This document shows positions 40,323 through 56,627 of a DNA stretch of 64,000 nucleotides, piece after piece. Numbering within the stretch: the stretch's first letter is position 1; each line of letters begins with the position of its first letter. The DNA lies in NCBI RefSeq assembly GCF_027596085.1, contig NC_072470.1, forward strand, positions 6,625,787 through 6,689,786, written 5' to 3'. The position numbers were made by a program, and so were the translations under genes. Source of the DNA: Anoplopoma fimbria. Its lineage: Eukaryota; Chordata; Actinopteri; Perciformes; Anoplopomatidae. Below the pieces are notes generated by a model. The model was not told the origin of the DNA. It saw only the letters and a program-made list of their open reading frames with translations, and did no database searches.

Positions 40323-43060
40323 GTACTGTGTAAGTACCAGTCAGAATCAAACATGGTCTTGGTGGGCAATTTTTATTTTCTGGTAAGTCATGAAATGTCT
40401 GAAATGATAGATGAGGCGTGAATTGTCATATACCATGTGGTCATTTGTGATAGCCTGCAGCCGAGCGTTTCTTTCTAGTGCATTATGGGTGAGAAGAATG
40501 CTGCGGCTTGACGCCCGAGGTCACGGCCTGCGCAGAAAACCACAATGACAGTGTTACAAAATGCAAAGATTCAGAGGAATCTGAGAAGAAAAAACCTCTA
40601 CAAATGATTGGTGGAAGATGGTATACAAAGCAAGAAAAGCAGCGCTTCTCTGTAATTTATTGTTCTTACGTTACAATTAAATCGTAATTCCCATTGTAGC
40701 TGCAGTCGTGCAGTATTATGTCATGGTAATGAAAGTCCCAATCTGACATTTTATAATCATTTAAGACTTTTCAAGCTAAAATGACAAAGTGATTACTTTC
40801 AGATTCTCAAATGTTTGTTTAATGCTGCTCGTCTTCATATTATGATAATGAATTGTATATATTTTTCTTATGGACAAACAAAGCAATTTCAAAATGGCAT
40901 TTGGCTTAAGGAAACAGTGATGGCTATTTTTCCCACAATTGTTTGACATTTAAAATACTAATTCATTAGTTTGACATTTGATTGACCAAATGATTCATCC
41001 ATTATCAAAACAACAGGCAGATTAATACCATAATGAAAATAATAGTTAATAATCGCCCTCATAAATCGCCTACCAGTCATTTTTAACTTCTTCTTCAGCA
41101 CTGATCTACACATGATGGAGCGCACTGATTCATTTTTTCTTATTTTTATAGTTCTTTCATTTCCAAATTGATAGGATCTTGAATAAAGGCAGAGACATTG
41201 TTATCCGACAGCGTTTCTCTCAGCAGATCATTGTAAACTATTCGCCTGCTGTTCTCAACTTGCCGTCGACTCCCCCTTCTTCTCTCCTCCCCTTTGCTGC
41301 AAGGCCAGCACACCAGAAAGTCGAATACAGTGTAGATATGATTATGTATCTTGGCAGGAGCAGCGTGCATACATCATTGTGTTTATGAGCGCATGTGCAG
41401 GCGTGCATCACAGTGTGTCCTGGTCGGGGGAGAGAACCAACTCATGGAACACTTGACAGAAGATATATACCTTTTCCAGAGGAAAAGGAAACAAAGGCAG
41501 ACTCCAAATGATACACGGCTCCTCTATGAGGCCTGCGAGAGCACTTTCCCCTCTCTACTGATTCCTCCTCCTCAGGTAAACCCAGCTGTGAACCCATGAG
41601 CTCCGCTGGACCCGTTTCTTTCATTTTTACTGTCTTTTTAACGTGACGGCTGTCTGCTATCTCCCAGCATGTGCTGACTCCATTTGAACCCGCCACTTTT
41701 TCTTTTTGCCAGATAGGCAGAACTGCCTTTCTATTTCTCTTCTTTATTCTTCGCCATCCCGGCTTGTCTTTGCCTTTTTTTTTTTTACCCTCTCCAACCC
41801 TTCCTTCCCTGGAGTTGTCTCCCCCCCCTTTCCTTCCCCATCCAGGTAGGTCTTTGGTGCCAGACAGAGGAGCACAGTGTTCCTTTGTTATTTCCAGGGC
41901 TTAAGTCTAGATAACAACTGCAGTCACTCAGGCTAAGCAACACATCAGCAGCCTCATATCTGAGGTTCTGCATTTCCATAATTGAGATTTTAGGGGCAAG
42001 TCCTCACAGAGTTCCCTATAGACATTAGACTATGAAGACTTTTATGGATACTTAAAGGCACTTTCATTTTTCTTACATTTTGAAAAGGTAATAGTTTTCT
42101 TTTTATAGTATTCTGATTCGCAAAACCAGCTTTAACTCAGTGCTGTTGGAACAAATGTTGTATTTTGCGAGGAATTCCACTTTAACATAAGCAGTTGTGA
42201 TAGAATCTTTTCGTCAGCCTCTGCTCATGCTCACTTGCATTTCTATTCGGGACTGTGGGGATGATGCATTACCAGCTAGTCCCGCTGGCCCCTCCCCCTT
42301 GACAACGGTTGCCTAGTGCCACAACTGGAGCCCATCACCAGGGCCGGGCGGACAGCCAGCCTGCCAGATGTGAGGCCTTCTCCACGCTCTCTGTTATCCA
42401 AGCAGAAACGCAAACTTCACGCACACACACATGCACGTACACAGATGACTAAACGCTCATCACAACTATGCATTTACCTGCCGCGCGCGGTTTTGCTTAC
42501 AGTCTCCTTCCGGAAAATACCGAAGAACATGAGACGCAGACTTTTCTTGCAGACCTCTTTTGTTTTCCATCCAAACATAAAAGTGACCTTGTAGCGGCCA
42601 CAGATTCCCCGTGTGGAAAGTAGCCTCCTTCAGGACCCTACTATTAGCGGCTTTGTGGGGCAGAGTGGCGACATGTTAATAGCACACAGACACAGAAGAG
42701 GCTACAGACCCCTACAGCCTATTGCACCAAGAACACAGTTAACTGCAGGGAATGTGGACTCTCAAAGATAGAAGTTGACAGCAACCACCAAGGGATGGTT
42801 TGGATTTGTTTTGGCATCGAGATTAAATTCAATATTTCATACTGGAAACCATGTGTAGCATTTTAACATCTAAAGAATGTGCCCACATTAATTGTGAAAA
42901 TTGTGAATTGAGGGACATCACTTAAAAGATTAGTGGCGTTCGTGCTGCCTTTTACATTGTGTGCCATTGGGTCGGATTTGGTGGGAAATCTGCTTGAGTG
43001 CTTTAGGACACAAAACAGGAAGAGGGAATCAGTCACAAACAAAAGTCCTAACACTTAAAG

Positions 43061-43210
43061 GACTAGTTTGACATTTTGAAATTGGCTTATTCTCTTTCTT
43101 TCTGAGAGTTAGAAGATTGATACCATTCTCACATCTGTAGAATAGATATCATGCTCCTGCTCTCAGCTGTTTAGCATAGCTTTGCATGAAGCAAGATTGT
43201 TTTCTTTAAA
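43061..43210 (+). repeat. Older interspersed repeat, first-half fragment
   Basis: The words TTTGACATTTTGAAATTGGC, TTATTC, TTTCTTTCTGAGAGTTAG, AAGATTGATACCATTCTCAC, TGTTTAGCATAGC follow the order of the first half of the repeat seen around the Tc1 element (compare 11645-11712 and 13324-13360). The second half is missing; different sequence follows. Confidence 0.6.
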
Positions 43211-43225
43211 AAGGCTAAGTACATC

Positions 43226-43446
43226 CCTAAAGCTACTTGGGCACTATTGTTTAAAAAAACAACAACATTGCTTTACAGGTCTAAATAACACATTTGTTCG
43301 GGACTATTTTCAGCTGCGGATTAATAAGCCGTTGGCGTGCTAACTAACTACAGTGTGTATGTTTATAGTGAAAAAACATGTCACCTTTGCTATTGTGTGC
43401 CGCTATGACGTGTGTTTTTAATAGTTTTTGGACAACAGTGGAGCGC
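43226..43446 (+). repeat. Possible second interspersed repeat
   Basis: GGGCACTATTGTTT, then GGGACTATTTTCAGCTGCGG, then TAATAGTTTTTGGACAACAG and GGAGCGCTA, feel like words of a dispersed fish repeat I have met before. There is no second copy in this window to confirm it. Confidence 0.3.
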
Positions 43447-46400
43447 TAGACAGACAATGTCCACTTTGAAAAATTCCACTTTCTACAGTAAGCAGAGTAT
43501 TGTGAGGCTCTCATGAACTACTTCAGCAGGAATAGTAATAAATCTATGGCATTCAAGGTCATTCTCCTAAATCTGTAACTAGTTAAACAGATTTGGTGTT
43601 ATTGGATACACTTCTCAAGGCCCTAAGAGGTTGTGTCATCAAGCTAATAAGTCACAATTTCCGACATTTCATGTGTACTCTGGTTATACTAATATTTCTT
43701 CGCCGGTTTCCTCGAGAGTGTACAAGTGACACAGCCACTTAGGCAATAAGTAACACCATCTGTGAATAAAACAAACCAGATCAAACAAGTTAATAGATCC
43801 AGCGTATCCAACAGCCCGATGACGTCATTTCACAGAGGCCAAAGGTCATGATGATGTCGCCAACGGGCAATCTGCCTGGACTACCTCCTTGTAAACACAA
43901 GGGTTAATGGGTTATGGACCACACGTGCAAACTACCCCACTCACATACACACACCACTTTGGTCAATGGGGCAGCGCATCTCAGACTCTGATGATAAGAC
44001 AACCGCTGCTGCCCAATGATCCTTTTATGACAGTCCTGGTCGAGATTGACAAATGGCCGTCATATAACCGTATCCTTGTTTCATGTCACGAGAGTCAGTT
44101 CAAAGAAAGAGTTTTTGAAGATCTATAGTGGGCAACATCAGATAAACTTTTAAATGAGGCCTGAAGCGTCTGGCAAACAGCCAGCAAGATTACCAGTGAT
44201 AAAACAAGACATAGTGGGAGAGGAGTTTAAGCAAGTATCCAGATGCCTTTAATGCCCTCAGATCTGAACAACTGTTTTTCCAAAGAAAATATATCCAACA
44301 TGCCTTTGCTGTAAAACAAAATTTCCAGGACATTGACAGTAGAAACAATGGTAGGCCTCCACCTACACACAGTCCACGGCCAGACGTCTCCCATTCACCT
44401 CATTTCCCAGAAGTCTATGTGTATGGTCACGGGCAATGAGCGGCAAAATATAAATGGGGCACTCCATGATGAGTCATGGGGCACTCCTCTGACGTAGCAA
44501 CTTGCAGCAGCTACCCATTAGCCGAAAAGGAAAGAAGGAAAAATCCCAGTATTTGTACAATTGATGGGTGGCTAACATGTATTCCAAGCCTATTGATTTG
44601 TCTGCGTGTTGTGCAACAAGTAGTTTAAGGCCACTGTGCACGATGGAAATCAATGTTATATGTTGATTTAGACATTAAAGTTCTTTATTCAAACACTAAA
44701 TGTACCTCTGGAAAGCCATCCAACTGCTATTTTTTTTACCATTTGTCCAGGAAAAGTTGGCTGGACACCAGACAGAATGACACTGTGATTAAATATTTGC
44801 TCAAAGTTGAAAGAATTGGCCGAGTCATTGCATGAAAGTGAATTACACGGATAATAAAAGAGTATATGCATTTAAACCCGCTCTATACCGTTGGTGTGTC
44901 CCCCTACAGGGTGGCCTATAGCTTCGGTATCACTCTCCGTCAGAGACTGGTGTTGCGAACTCTTTGCGAGGCTCACATCAAAGGCCTCCATAAGTCAGCT
45001 GACGTTTGGCTCTCCGCTCATCACACTGGCACGGGCCGAGCGCGAACTTCAGAAGCTCGGGCCTCGGTTTCACAAAGAAAGCAATGATGTCAAGATTTCT
45101 GGACACTTTGCAACATCACACCACTTTGAGGCATGAGAGGAGCTAAAAGCTGTGCAGAAATTTGGAGACAGAGGTGTGATCATAAATCAGAATTCCCTCG
45201 CACTCGCTCACTCCTCGCTTACTTCTGCCTCTTGCTCTCTCTCCTACGCTCTCCCGTCCCATCTCGGCCAGAGACGGCACATTTTAAACCCATTAGCGAT
45301 CGGCCTGCCAGCTGTACATCAGCAGAAAACCATAAATTGTTTTATTGGATGAAGTTTCTGCAAAGTGATGAGCTCAGCGTTACCGATTCCCGGTATACCC
45401 ACCAGCTTATTGTGTGTGTGAAAGTGTGCCTCTTGTCAAATATTTCAGAACAACTGATTTCCAAGGCTTTGACGTTAGCATAATGTCTCTTGCGCATTTG
45501 TCACGCCTTGCTCGGGATATGTGTCAGTAGGCTAGGAGCTTTAAGCATTTCAATTTAATCTTCTCTACAAATATTTGACTTTTTATATATAAGCTTTTTA
45601 GATGCCATCCATTATTTCTCCAGGCGTGTGGTTACTGAGCATGAATATCTCTAACCTTTTTCAGTAGACGTTTATCGATACACTGTAGCTACCTTCTGTG
45701 CAAAAATTGCTGATTTATGGCATTTGAGCTCTACCTCGCTTTCTCTCTGTCTTCTCTCTGTGGCTGCTTGTGTGAATATGTTGACATTAGTACCCATCTC
45801 CCACCCCAGCCCCTCCAAGTCACACAGCCGTGTGCAATGCAAACACTCAGGGCCCCCTCGGACCGCGTTGCCAGAGTAACCAAGATCACAACCTGGAGCA
45901 CCCACCGTCCCGCTGCTGTCCGTTAGGTGAGCCGGTGAGTCAGGCGCTCCGTAAACGATGCCCTCCTGGAGGTCACCATATGAACATGTTTATCCAATAA
46001 TGTCATCGACAATGAAGATGGGGGTCAAGGTTTTTCACAACCCCATGTTGGGGGCAGGATGTGCAAGGTCACAAAGGGGGGTTTTGGGGGGTCTCGGTTG
46101 GTAGCGCAACCCCACAGGTTTGACAGGGTTTCAAAGCATGTGTTGGTGTTTTCCCCTTCGTTGCCTTGGAAATGGGATTCCTCAAAGATGGGAAAGCCCC
46201 GGACCCTTGCCTTACACCCCCAATATACAAACACCACGCGTCCACTCTATGGAATAACACGTTTTGGTGCGTCAGCAGGATCGCGGGCTCCATGGTGGAA
46301 TGTTGTCTCGGAGGACAGGTGCGTCACACCTGCATGGCCCGCAGTGTGTATGGGAAATATTCATTCCATCCCCTCCCCTCACTGCAGACCCCGCAATCAC

Positions 46401-49400
46401 TGGTTAGTGGCCACTTTCCGTTATAAGAGGCCCTATATGAACGCCGGTGAGGGTACTGGGTGTGAACTGGAATATAAAATTAGCGTTGGCATTAGAGAAC
46501 TGTGTATGCCATTCATGGCTGTGGAAGAATATACACAGAGAGATGGAAACATTTACAATTAGTTACGCTCGATATAGCAGCAATAATATGTCAATGTTCA
46601 TATTCAAACCATTACATACTATAATGCTGCTTCAAAGTGAGACTGTGTAACTTTTGGAAGAGGAAATAACAGTGTTTCTCTTACAAATAAAAAGTTGAAT
46701 TTCTAAGCAATAAAATGCACCGTTGCTCGATCCAATACTCTGTGGGCTTCTGCAGCTGCAACCTTATTTGGTCTGGTATGACCATAAGCTTATTGTGGCT
46801 AATCGTAGCTAGATATTGATGTGTAACTGACACTCACATTTTTTTGGACTCTTCTTTACTTGTTCTCCCGCTATGCTGTTTCAGCATTTTAAGATGATCC
46901 TGTAATTGTTTTTTTGTGGCCACAGTTTCAGCATAAATCAACATAATCACTCACAAGTCTCTGTACCCGGCTTTTAAAGCCTTGAATAGGGGTTGTTAAC
47001 TTTTTTATGATGATTTACATTCATGGATTTTGAAGACAGGATCAGAATTTGAGCTGGATTGCACTCATTTTTACATGGACTTTCACTTATGTCCAATTAA
47101 GGCTTTACATCTGGACCTACAGCTGTATTGACCGGTGTCTACTGTCTGGCTTCTCCCGTCTCCTGGAGTGTTTCCACATAGCCGATTCGCATCATTTAAA
47201 ATCAATAGGTGGGTGATGGCGGAGGTGTGTGTTGGGGGCAGATTTCTGCCGTTAAGGGTCGAGATTTGAGCCTGTTTTGCCACTTATCCCCCCAGAACTT
47301 CATCCAAGAAACACAAACTAAGCTGCACTTAAGAGACTTGGTGAAACACATTACTCTTATCCGAGATGACGTCTATTTCAAGGCAAATTCATGAAATATG
47401 AATACTATGGGAGCTTTAAATCTGCACCTAAATGGCTTCTTAGGAATTCTCTTTTAGTGTTATTGCTGAAGCATGGAGCAGAAGTGCAACTATAAATCGG
47501 TTTTCCTTCTTATTGTGCTACTTTAACACTTTAATCATTTAATTCAATAACCTGACCTTAATGGCCTCTTAAAAGAAAGTTCCTTGCATGTTGAGTGACG
47601 TGGACTGTATATCAAAGTATAGCCAAGAGCACAGTATTCCTTCGGACACAGGCAGTGTTTCCTGGGATCAGTCCGAGGTGAACCCGTCCTTTTAGGGCAT
47701 GCAGATATGGCGAGATGCTCCTTCAAAACCAAAACATGTTTATGTGCTGCTGGGATGGACGTGTAGAAAGAGAGAGAGAGAGAGAGAGCAGGGGGTAATG
47801 AATCAGCTGAGGTTTATGAGAAGCATACGTATAGTCTGGAACACTTTGTGATTTAAGGAGGCAGAAAGGAACTAACTCTGTCCGCTCCTCATCAATATAT
47901 GTTTACATCTGACTCCACTCCACAAACAGCATGTGTAGCTCCACTGCATCTCATCATTTCCCCTAACACACACACACACATGGATTGTTAGCCGGCGTAT
48001 GGAGGAGGGGGCTTCGGGATGCCTGGAAGTGATAACGTGATCAGTGCGAACCAGAACAAGATCAAGCTGTACTTGTTCTCACAATAGAATAAAGCACAGA
48101 GGGGGAGAAAAAAAGGGGGATATAAAAGGATGAGGAAAGTAGGCTAAATAAAGAGGAGGAGAGATAAAAAAAAAAAAAAAAAAAAGGAGACAAGCTGTTT
48201 AGAGAATCTCACCAGAAAAAAAAAAAGAGGGGGGGGGGGGGTAACAAGGATGAAAAGGAGGAGAGAGCCCAGAGAAAAATAATAAGGCAGACGTGGAAGG
48301 AGACACAGGGCATGTGGTGTTGAGCAAAAGCTGACCCGAACACGCGCGGCGTACATTACGTGTCCGAGAACACGGGCCGCTGAACTCAACCGAGACACAA
48401 CAACCGCTGGACGTCAAGTCCTGCAGCGTCAAAACACTAGGACACATGAACACAACCACATGTTGAAATGAGACGGGGGTGTGTGTGGGGGAGGGGGGGG
48501 GGGGGAACAACGTGGCGCTCACCGCGAGATATGCAGCCGAGGCGGATGGCTGGGATCAGGTAACCAGAGGATCAACCGCAGCTTTCATGTCCGATTTGTC
48601 TCACGGTTAGTCATGATCCCACAACTCATGTAAGTGATTACAACGTAACGAGGAGGACGTCAGAGGCATCATTTGGTGACGTGGACCTGCGAGGCAGCAG
48701 TCAGTCAGTCACTCAACGCTTGATGGAGAATGCTTGGAAAAAGGCAGATGGATTTATAATGGTGCATGTTTTATGGCTCAGAGCTGTTGAGGCGGACGGT
48801 AATTGAAACAAGGAGTTTCCTGTTTTTGAGTGGAAGAAATTAAGGTTTTTTTAATGTCATGTTGTTGTTTGTGCGATTGCGTATGGTGCCAATCAGAGCA
48901 GCCTCAGAGGAATAATGTGATGCCTTCCGGTGTGGGATTACTAACATTGATGACAGGAAAGCAACCACAAGAATACAGCACATAAGAGAACGAATGAGTA
49001 ACAACAATGACTAAGCACATCATAAAGAGGAGCTGATTTCTGCACAAATGTGCCCGTTAACTCTCAGACAGTGCACCGAGGGCACAAACGCACATTTAAA
49101 CGCATAACCCACAAGGCTGTGTGACAGCGAAGGCCTCATCCCGACATTAACGGCACACTGTTTTCCTGCTGTAAGTGTTTTTAAAGGAGCTCAGTGCCGC
49201 TGACTGTCAATGGTGCGTTAAACAAGAACAGTTATCGGGGTTAAATCTGGAGTTGAAATGGAGTGGAAAAGAGTCCCCGTGATCCAAGGGGAGAGGGAAT
49301 GAACGACAGGGAGAGGAGGAAATAGTGTTCCAAATTTCAACAGAGACCGCCACATTTTTGTCTTTTACTGTCCTCATGCTTCTGATTATTGAATATGATT

Positions 49401-51683
49401 TAGGTCGCTGGAAGGTAATGTGAGACGAGTCTTATTTATCACAGAATCTGTAACATCGGGGCCATTGCTGAATATGAAAGTGCATACAAAATACTAACCA
49501 TATGTAGAGCTGGTTTCCCCTTGTGGAAAATGGTAATAATACTAAGAATAAATTCACTATACGTTATAATAAATCAACTCGCTCGTTTCCACTGCCTACA
49601 AGTAGCAGAGAAATTGCAGGTTTATGCAAAAAGTCCTTTAAAATATACAATAAATATACATTAAAAACTAGAGCCATATTTCTATCACAGTGTGGAATTG
49701 ATAAAAGGCAAGTTTTGAGGTATTAATGATAGTATAATAACTAATAAGGAGTTATGCAACATGATTACCACAAACTGTATGTTTACAGTTTTCATTTAAA
49801 GTGCTATAGGTCGATTAACCTCTTAATAATCAGCAGTTTCTTTCCTGGATTTGAAGAAATGCCTGTGAAGCTCCGTAACATTTTCGTTGTTGACTTGCCC
49901 CTTGTCATACCCTGCTGCATTTATTCATAGAGGAGTGTGCCTAATCTAGCATGACGACTTAATCCAGATGTAGGATTATGTGGGGGAAATGTGTCGTAAT
50001 TCTCACAATCTCCACTTCCATCTCAAGGCAAACATTAGCTGCGACCATACATTTTCTCTTGGATCAGGTTCTGTACTGTTGAGATATATACGCTCAGGTA
50101 ACATGGCAGCAATTTACACTATAGCTGAAGGACGAATACCGACAGTTTGAGTTCCACTGTGTGGATGTCACACCATATGTGCGGATGTGAGATGTATGTT
50201 AGTTATTAAAAATGTCTTAACACCAGAAATTCACTTCTGATTGAAGTGAATCCTGAATGTGATTCTGATTAAAACCTATTTATCAAAAGGCTTATTAACT
50301 AATTAGAAATAGGAGACAGTTTGTCCCCGCTCCTAATCTGTGATGTAACACTCTACATGAAGCTGCTCTGTGGGCTCATATAAACCTCAAACTGAGTTCA
50401 CCTTTGTTCTCAAAGGAGGATGAAAATGCTGCTTGGCATATTTCAGTATTTTTCCTCCAGTCTGCATGGATGCAAATTTATTAGAGTTATTAAATCACAG
50501 CCTACATAAAAAAGGAACTTGAATCTTTTTACAGTCTGGAGAAAGAAATACATAAAGACTTTTGTTACCATGCTGTTTAGCTAAACTTGAGTTATAACTT
50601 AAATCACATCACCTCCTCCTTCAACCTACAGCTTCAGGACACCAGACCTCGATTCACCTCATGAAGAAGAGCCATGGTAATACTCCAAACAAGTTCTTAC
50701 TGGACTTGTGGTTTAATGTAGTTTTAAGTCTGGATTATATATTGTTTTTAATGAATGTTTGCCTCACTAGCAATAAGTGATTTTCTGACCATTCGGAGGT
50801 TGTGTAAACTAGCTGTAATCCCAACATGTGATAACAGTTTTATCAGCTGGTAAACTGAGGTGGTGAACTTCTTTGGAAAGAGTTGCCTGTTTACAATTTC
50901 ATCAGATACGGAGATAATAAGGTCAGCTGTGTCACTTTTACATTCAGCCGGTTCACAATAGCTGAAATACTTATAGGCTGTTAATTCACTGGTTGGTGTT
51001 CTTAGAAAAGCCAACACACGCTCAAGATCACACACATTCACAGTAATCGTTATAAGAGCTGCGATCATTCATGCCAAAATACACCAATCACACGTCCCAC
51101 CACAGCCAACAATGGGGTAGAGCGAAAGGAAATGAAGGGGCCACAGTCAACCAAAATAAATCATATTTGTTACGACCCTGAGTCCTTCCATTGAAGTGAA
51201 TTTTTTATCATACAATCTGTTGTGTTTGATCAAACAGACATCTCTCATTGGTCCGCTCTGGGATTGATGTCATCATGATGTGAAAAACAACAACAATATT
51301 CTGAGAAGTCTCTGTGTTTAGGCTAAATTACTGAGTGATTAATAGCATTTTTCTTGTGAACAACTTTTTTTCATGACCTTAGTGACAAATCACCTCCTCA
51401 AATGATTTATCTTGAATGTTGATTCTATCCACAACATATTTCATGCTTCATAAAAATCCAGATTCCACCAGATCCTCTCTCTCTCTCTCTCGTCCTCTTT
51501 GATTTGCTGAGGGGCATTTGACAGCAGGTCGACAGGGTCGGCTTCAGACGCGGTCAGGGTGGCTCAGAGGGTCGCGATGATGTCCGTATAGACTTCCCAG
51601 CACTCGAGGAGGCGGTGTGGCGCCTCGTTCAAAGTGCTCGCTCGTTGGTGTGGAATGTTTGCCGGGTGAGGTGCGTCCGTTTG

Positions 51684-51685
<2 letters not shown>
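43447..51685. other. Non-coding stretch, no gene recognised
   Basis: Contains an AP-1-like TGAGTCA flanked by direct repeats near 44455-44491, (AG)n at about 47769-47788, a purine-rich block at 48070-48310 with G runs, and (CT)n at 51475-51491. A 167-codon frame at 46059-46562 lies in a G-rich patch and shows no known domain. Confidence 0.55.
48070..48310 (+). other. Purine-rich strand-asymmetric block
   Basis: The plus strand here is almost all A and G over about 240 bases, with A20 at 48166-48185, A11 at 48216-48226 and G13 at 48229-48241. A further G13 lies at 48493-48505. Pyrimidine-purine mirror tracts like this can form triplex or G-quadruplex DNA. Confidence 0.8.

Positions 51686-51743
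<58 letters not shown>
51686..51743. repeat. (GT)n microsatellite, 29 units
   Basis: Uninterrupted 58-base GT tract. Confidence 0.97.
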
Positions 51744-51745
<2 letters not shown>

Positions 51746-52918
51746 CAACTGAGTAAAAATAGCCGATGCAGTCCAGGTGGGCGTGTCCGCTTGACACCAC
51801 AGTGGCCTGTGGTGATGGGCAGACTGGCCAGACATGCCAACCTTGCAGCCAGGTGCACCAGCCAGCTCGCAGGAGGGCTCATGGGAAAACAGTTTAGATA
51901 CAGATGGCACATCGAGGGAGCAGCTACCCCACATCTGCTAATATCACGTTATTATCATTACATGACTATTACATGTATAAGAAAGAAAGTGAATTGTATT
52001 TGAGCGCTCAGTCTTTCACATATTTTATAAAGCATTTGTACTTGTAGTTATTTAGCTGTATTCATGTGTAGTACATACACTGTATTATCTCTAGAAAACT
52101 TTCAGAGTTGCACTAATGTTTTTTTTGTTGCACTTATATATTTGCACAATTCATGCATATGGTCTAAGGTTTTAGCTGTGTGCATAACGTACATAGCTTT
52201 TCAATTTCAGGTTCCTAATAGTTTTCATTTTCAAACTACCTTTTTTCTTGCTCTTGTCCATCTGCAACATGTGAATTTCTCTTCAGTAAGGTTACAATCA
52301 ATAAAATATTCTTCTCTATCTCATCTTGAGTTAGGAATGACCAAAAAGCCTGCGCTCAGGTATGTGAGGTTGCACACAGGTACTATAAACTTAGAAGAAA
52401 CCCAACCAATCTCTGGGCAGAGTGGAGCAGCAGTGTTAGACAAACAGTAGCCTGGTATCCAGGTAACGCCAGAGGGAAGAGGGGGTCGACGGGAACTGTG
52501 AGGCCCCGCTGTTACAGGATCGCTTCAAGTGGAACCCCTTGTTGAGGAAGGACAGTTACCATGGGTTCATGACTCACTTATACCACACATTATATTCCCA
52601 CATACTGTGCTCATACACGGCCATTTGAGCATCCACGAACATGCGTATCAATACAAACGCACGTGCGAGCTCCGCTGACAAAAACATGCTCGATATCACA
52701 AAACACCCAGAGTCATATCTTGGTGCATCATTGAAAATCAACACTCCAGCCCTTTCTATTGGCAGATTGAAATTCACCTCGGACAGCAGCTGTTTGAGCG
52801 GCGCCAACTTTAGCACTTTGTCATGAGAATCGTCAACATGGCTCAAAAAGAATACAAGAAGCAGCATTCTCTGTCTGCCTCTTTCTTCTGTGTGTGTGTG
52901 TGTGGGTCTAAATGCTGC
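51744..52918. other. Non-coding stretch, no gene recognised
   Basis: Unique sequence with short frames only and a small (TG)8 tract at 52889-52904. Confidence 0.55.
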
Positions 52919-55141
<2,223 letters not shown>

Positions 55142-55535
55142 CAGGTCAGGTCTGTGATGAAAGCGTGGCCTGTCAGAGTTGAAAGGTCACGATGCCGCAG
55201 CCCAGGGGTCAGGAGCTGCCGGGAACTGGGCCGCGCAAAACCGCCGTCGGACATCTACTCTTCGCACATTCCTCACGTGCCACTTCCTGTCCATCATTAC
55301 AGACGTCGGGAATGTGGAGAAGGGAGGCGCCGTCGTCCTCATGGCAACCGGGGTAAGCGAATGTCAAAACACTGAAGCGTTTCAACCGGGGCATTGTGCG
55401 AAATTCACATAAGCAGACATTGTTTTCATTGTGACGCTGTTTTCTTTTAACTTCTCTGGGAGCCAAAATCATCTTGTATCCTCAAAGTAAGCCTTTACTT
55501 TACGATGGCTCAGCAGTTTTGTGCCATTGTCCAAT
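55142..55535. other. GC-richer patch with splice-like signals
   Basis: A good acceptor-like pyrimidine tract ends in CCTACCTGCAG before 55145. A second CAG ends at 55302, and a donor-like GG|GTAAGC lies at 55353. The segment 55303-55352 is discussed as a possible short exon under the findings. I cannot assign it to a family. Confidence 0.25.
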
Positions 55536-56029
55536 CATGTTGCTCTTCTCTAGAGGGGCAGTGTGAGGAGGTTTAGGTTTTATCACCTTTATACTTCCTG
55601 ACTTTGCCAACTCCACTTTGCGGCTCCCTTGTCGCTGCTCATTACGCAGACGGACTGTCGGGAAAATCTAGCAAGGTCTTTGATTCCCCCTGGAGCCATC
55701 CGTGCTTTAAATGCGCGCTCTTATCCTGCCGCAGTCGGGACCGCCGTCCCCTAACGCCGCTTTTTTGTTTTTTTCTACGTGGAAATCTCCTGTCGATGAG
55801 GGACCAGAGGAGCTCAGAAATACAAGGAGGGAGAGAGCTCCTTTTGAACGGCAGGAGACAAGGAGATGAAAGGAGGAGCGAGGAAGAAAAAAGGGGCCAC
55901 ACGTTCATCAGTCTCAGCCTCTGTGATCACAGGGCCCCCGCGGCAAAACCAGCGAACAATGGGCCCCTGTGTGTGTGTGTGTGCGCGTACGTGTGTGCAT
56001 ATCATCCGCGATAAGACGGCCTAAGTCTC

Positions 56030-56165
56030 CGTCTCCTCTCCATTTCTCCTCATCTCCTCTCTCTTCTCATGCCCCCTTGCTGCTGCTCCTTCTTCCCTCC
56101 TCCTCCTCCTCCTCCTCCTGCGCTCTCTTTGTCCCTGGTGCTCGGAGGCCTCTCCCGAGATGAAA
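56030..56165. repeat. Pyrimidine-rich tract with (TCC)n
   Basis: The plus strand is strongly C/T-rich, with about eight TCC triplets at 56097-56119. It has no coding meaning. Confidence 0.85.
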
Positions 56166-56533
56166 GGGAGGGGAGATAAGGGCAGGTAAGAGAGCGCAGG
56201 AAGGGAAAAACAGCAGAGGGGAAAGTGATAAGGAGGGAAACAATGAGGGCTTTGATAGCATGTGAGCTACTGTGCGCATGAATATATTTGGGCATGAAGG
56301 GACCGGCAAAGATGTGTATAATCTTGTTTATTTTACGAGCAGAAAAGTTAAAGCTGGATTTATGAATTGATAGGTGAAGGAGAGGTGATGATATAAAGAC
56401 GTGACTTCCTGTTGACCCCTCATTCTACCCCTATTAGCCTTTTTCCCCTCCTTTTTTTATGAGCGCTCACTCATCCTTTCAAGCCAGGGTTTCTCTTTTG
56501 TCCAGTCATTACCTCGCACAAGAAGAATCCCAC

Positions 56534-56535
<2 letters not shown>

Positions 56536-56620
<85 letters not shown>
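56536..56620. repeat. (AC)n microsatellite, ~42 units
   Basis: Uninterrupted 85-base AC tract followed by CTCACACACGCACGCAC variants. Confidence 0.97.

Positions 56621-56627
<7 letters not shown>

Larger units (their letters stand above)
37739..43060. other. Non-coding stretch, no gene recognised
   Basis: Contains a short (TA)n at about 38010-38024, a short (GT)n at 38390-38408, (AG)n at 39555-39590, (TA)n to (GT)n at 40277-40321, and a pyrimidine-rich tract at about 41760-41845. No recognisable coding frame was seen. Confidence 0.55.

Noticed and set aside
44880..45087. Frame starting after CCCCCTACAG as a possible exon
   Set aside because: The acceptor word is good, but the peptide resembles no family, no donor fits and other frames are equally open.
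46059..46562. 167-codon plus-strand frame
   Set aside because: It opens only at GTG, has no domain, and the composition follows local G-rich DNA; overlapping frames on both strands are also open.
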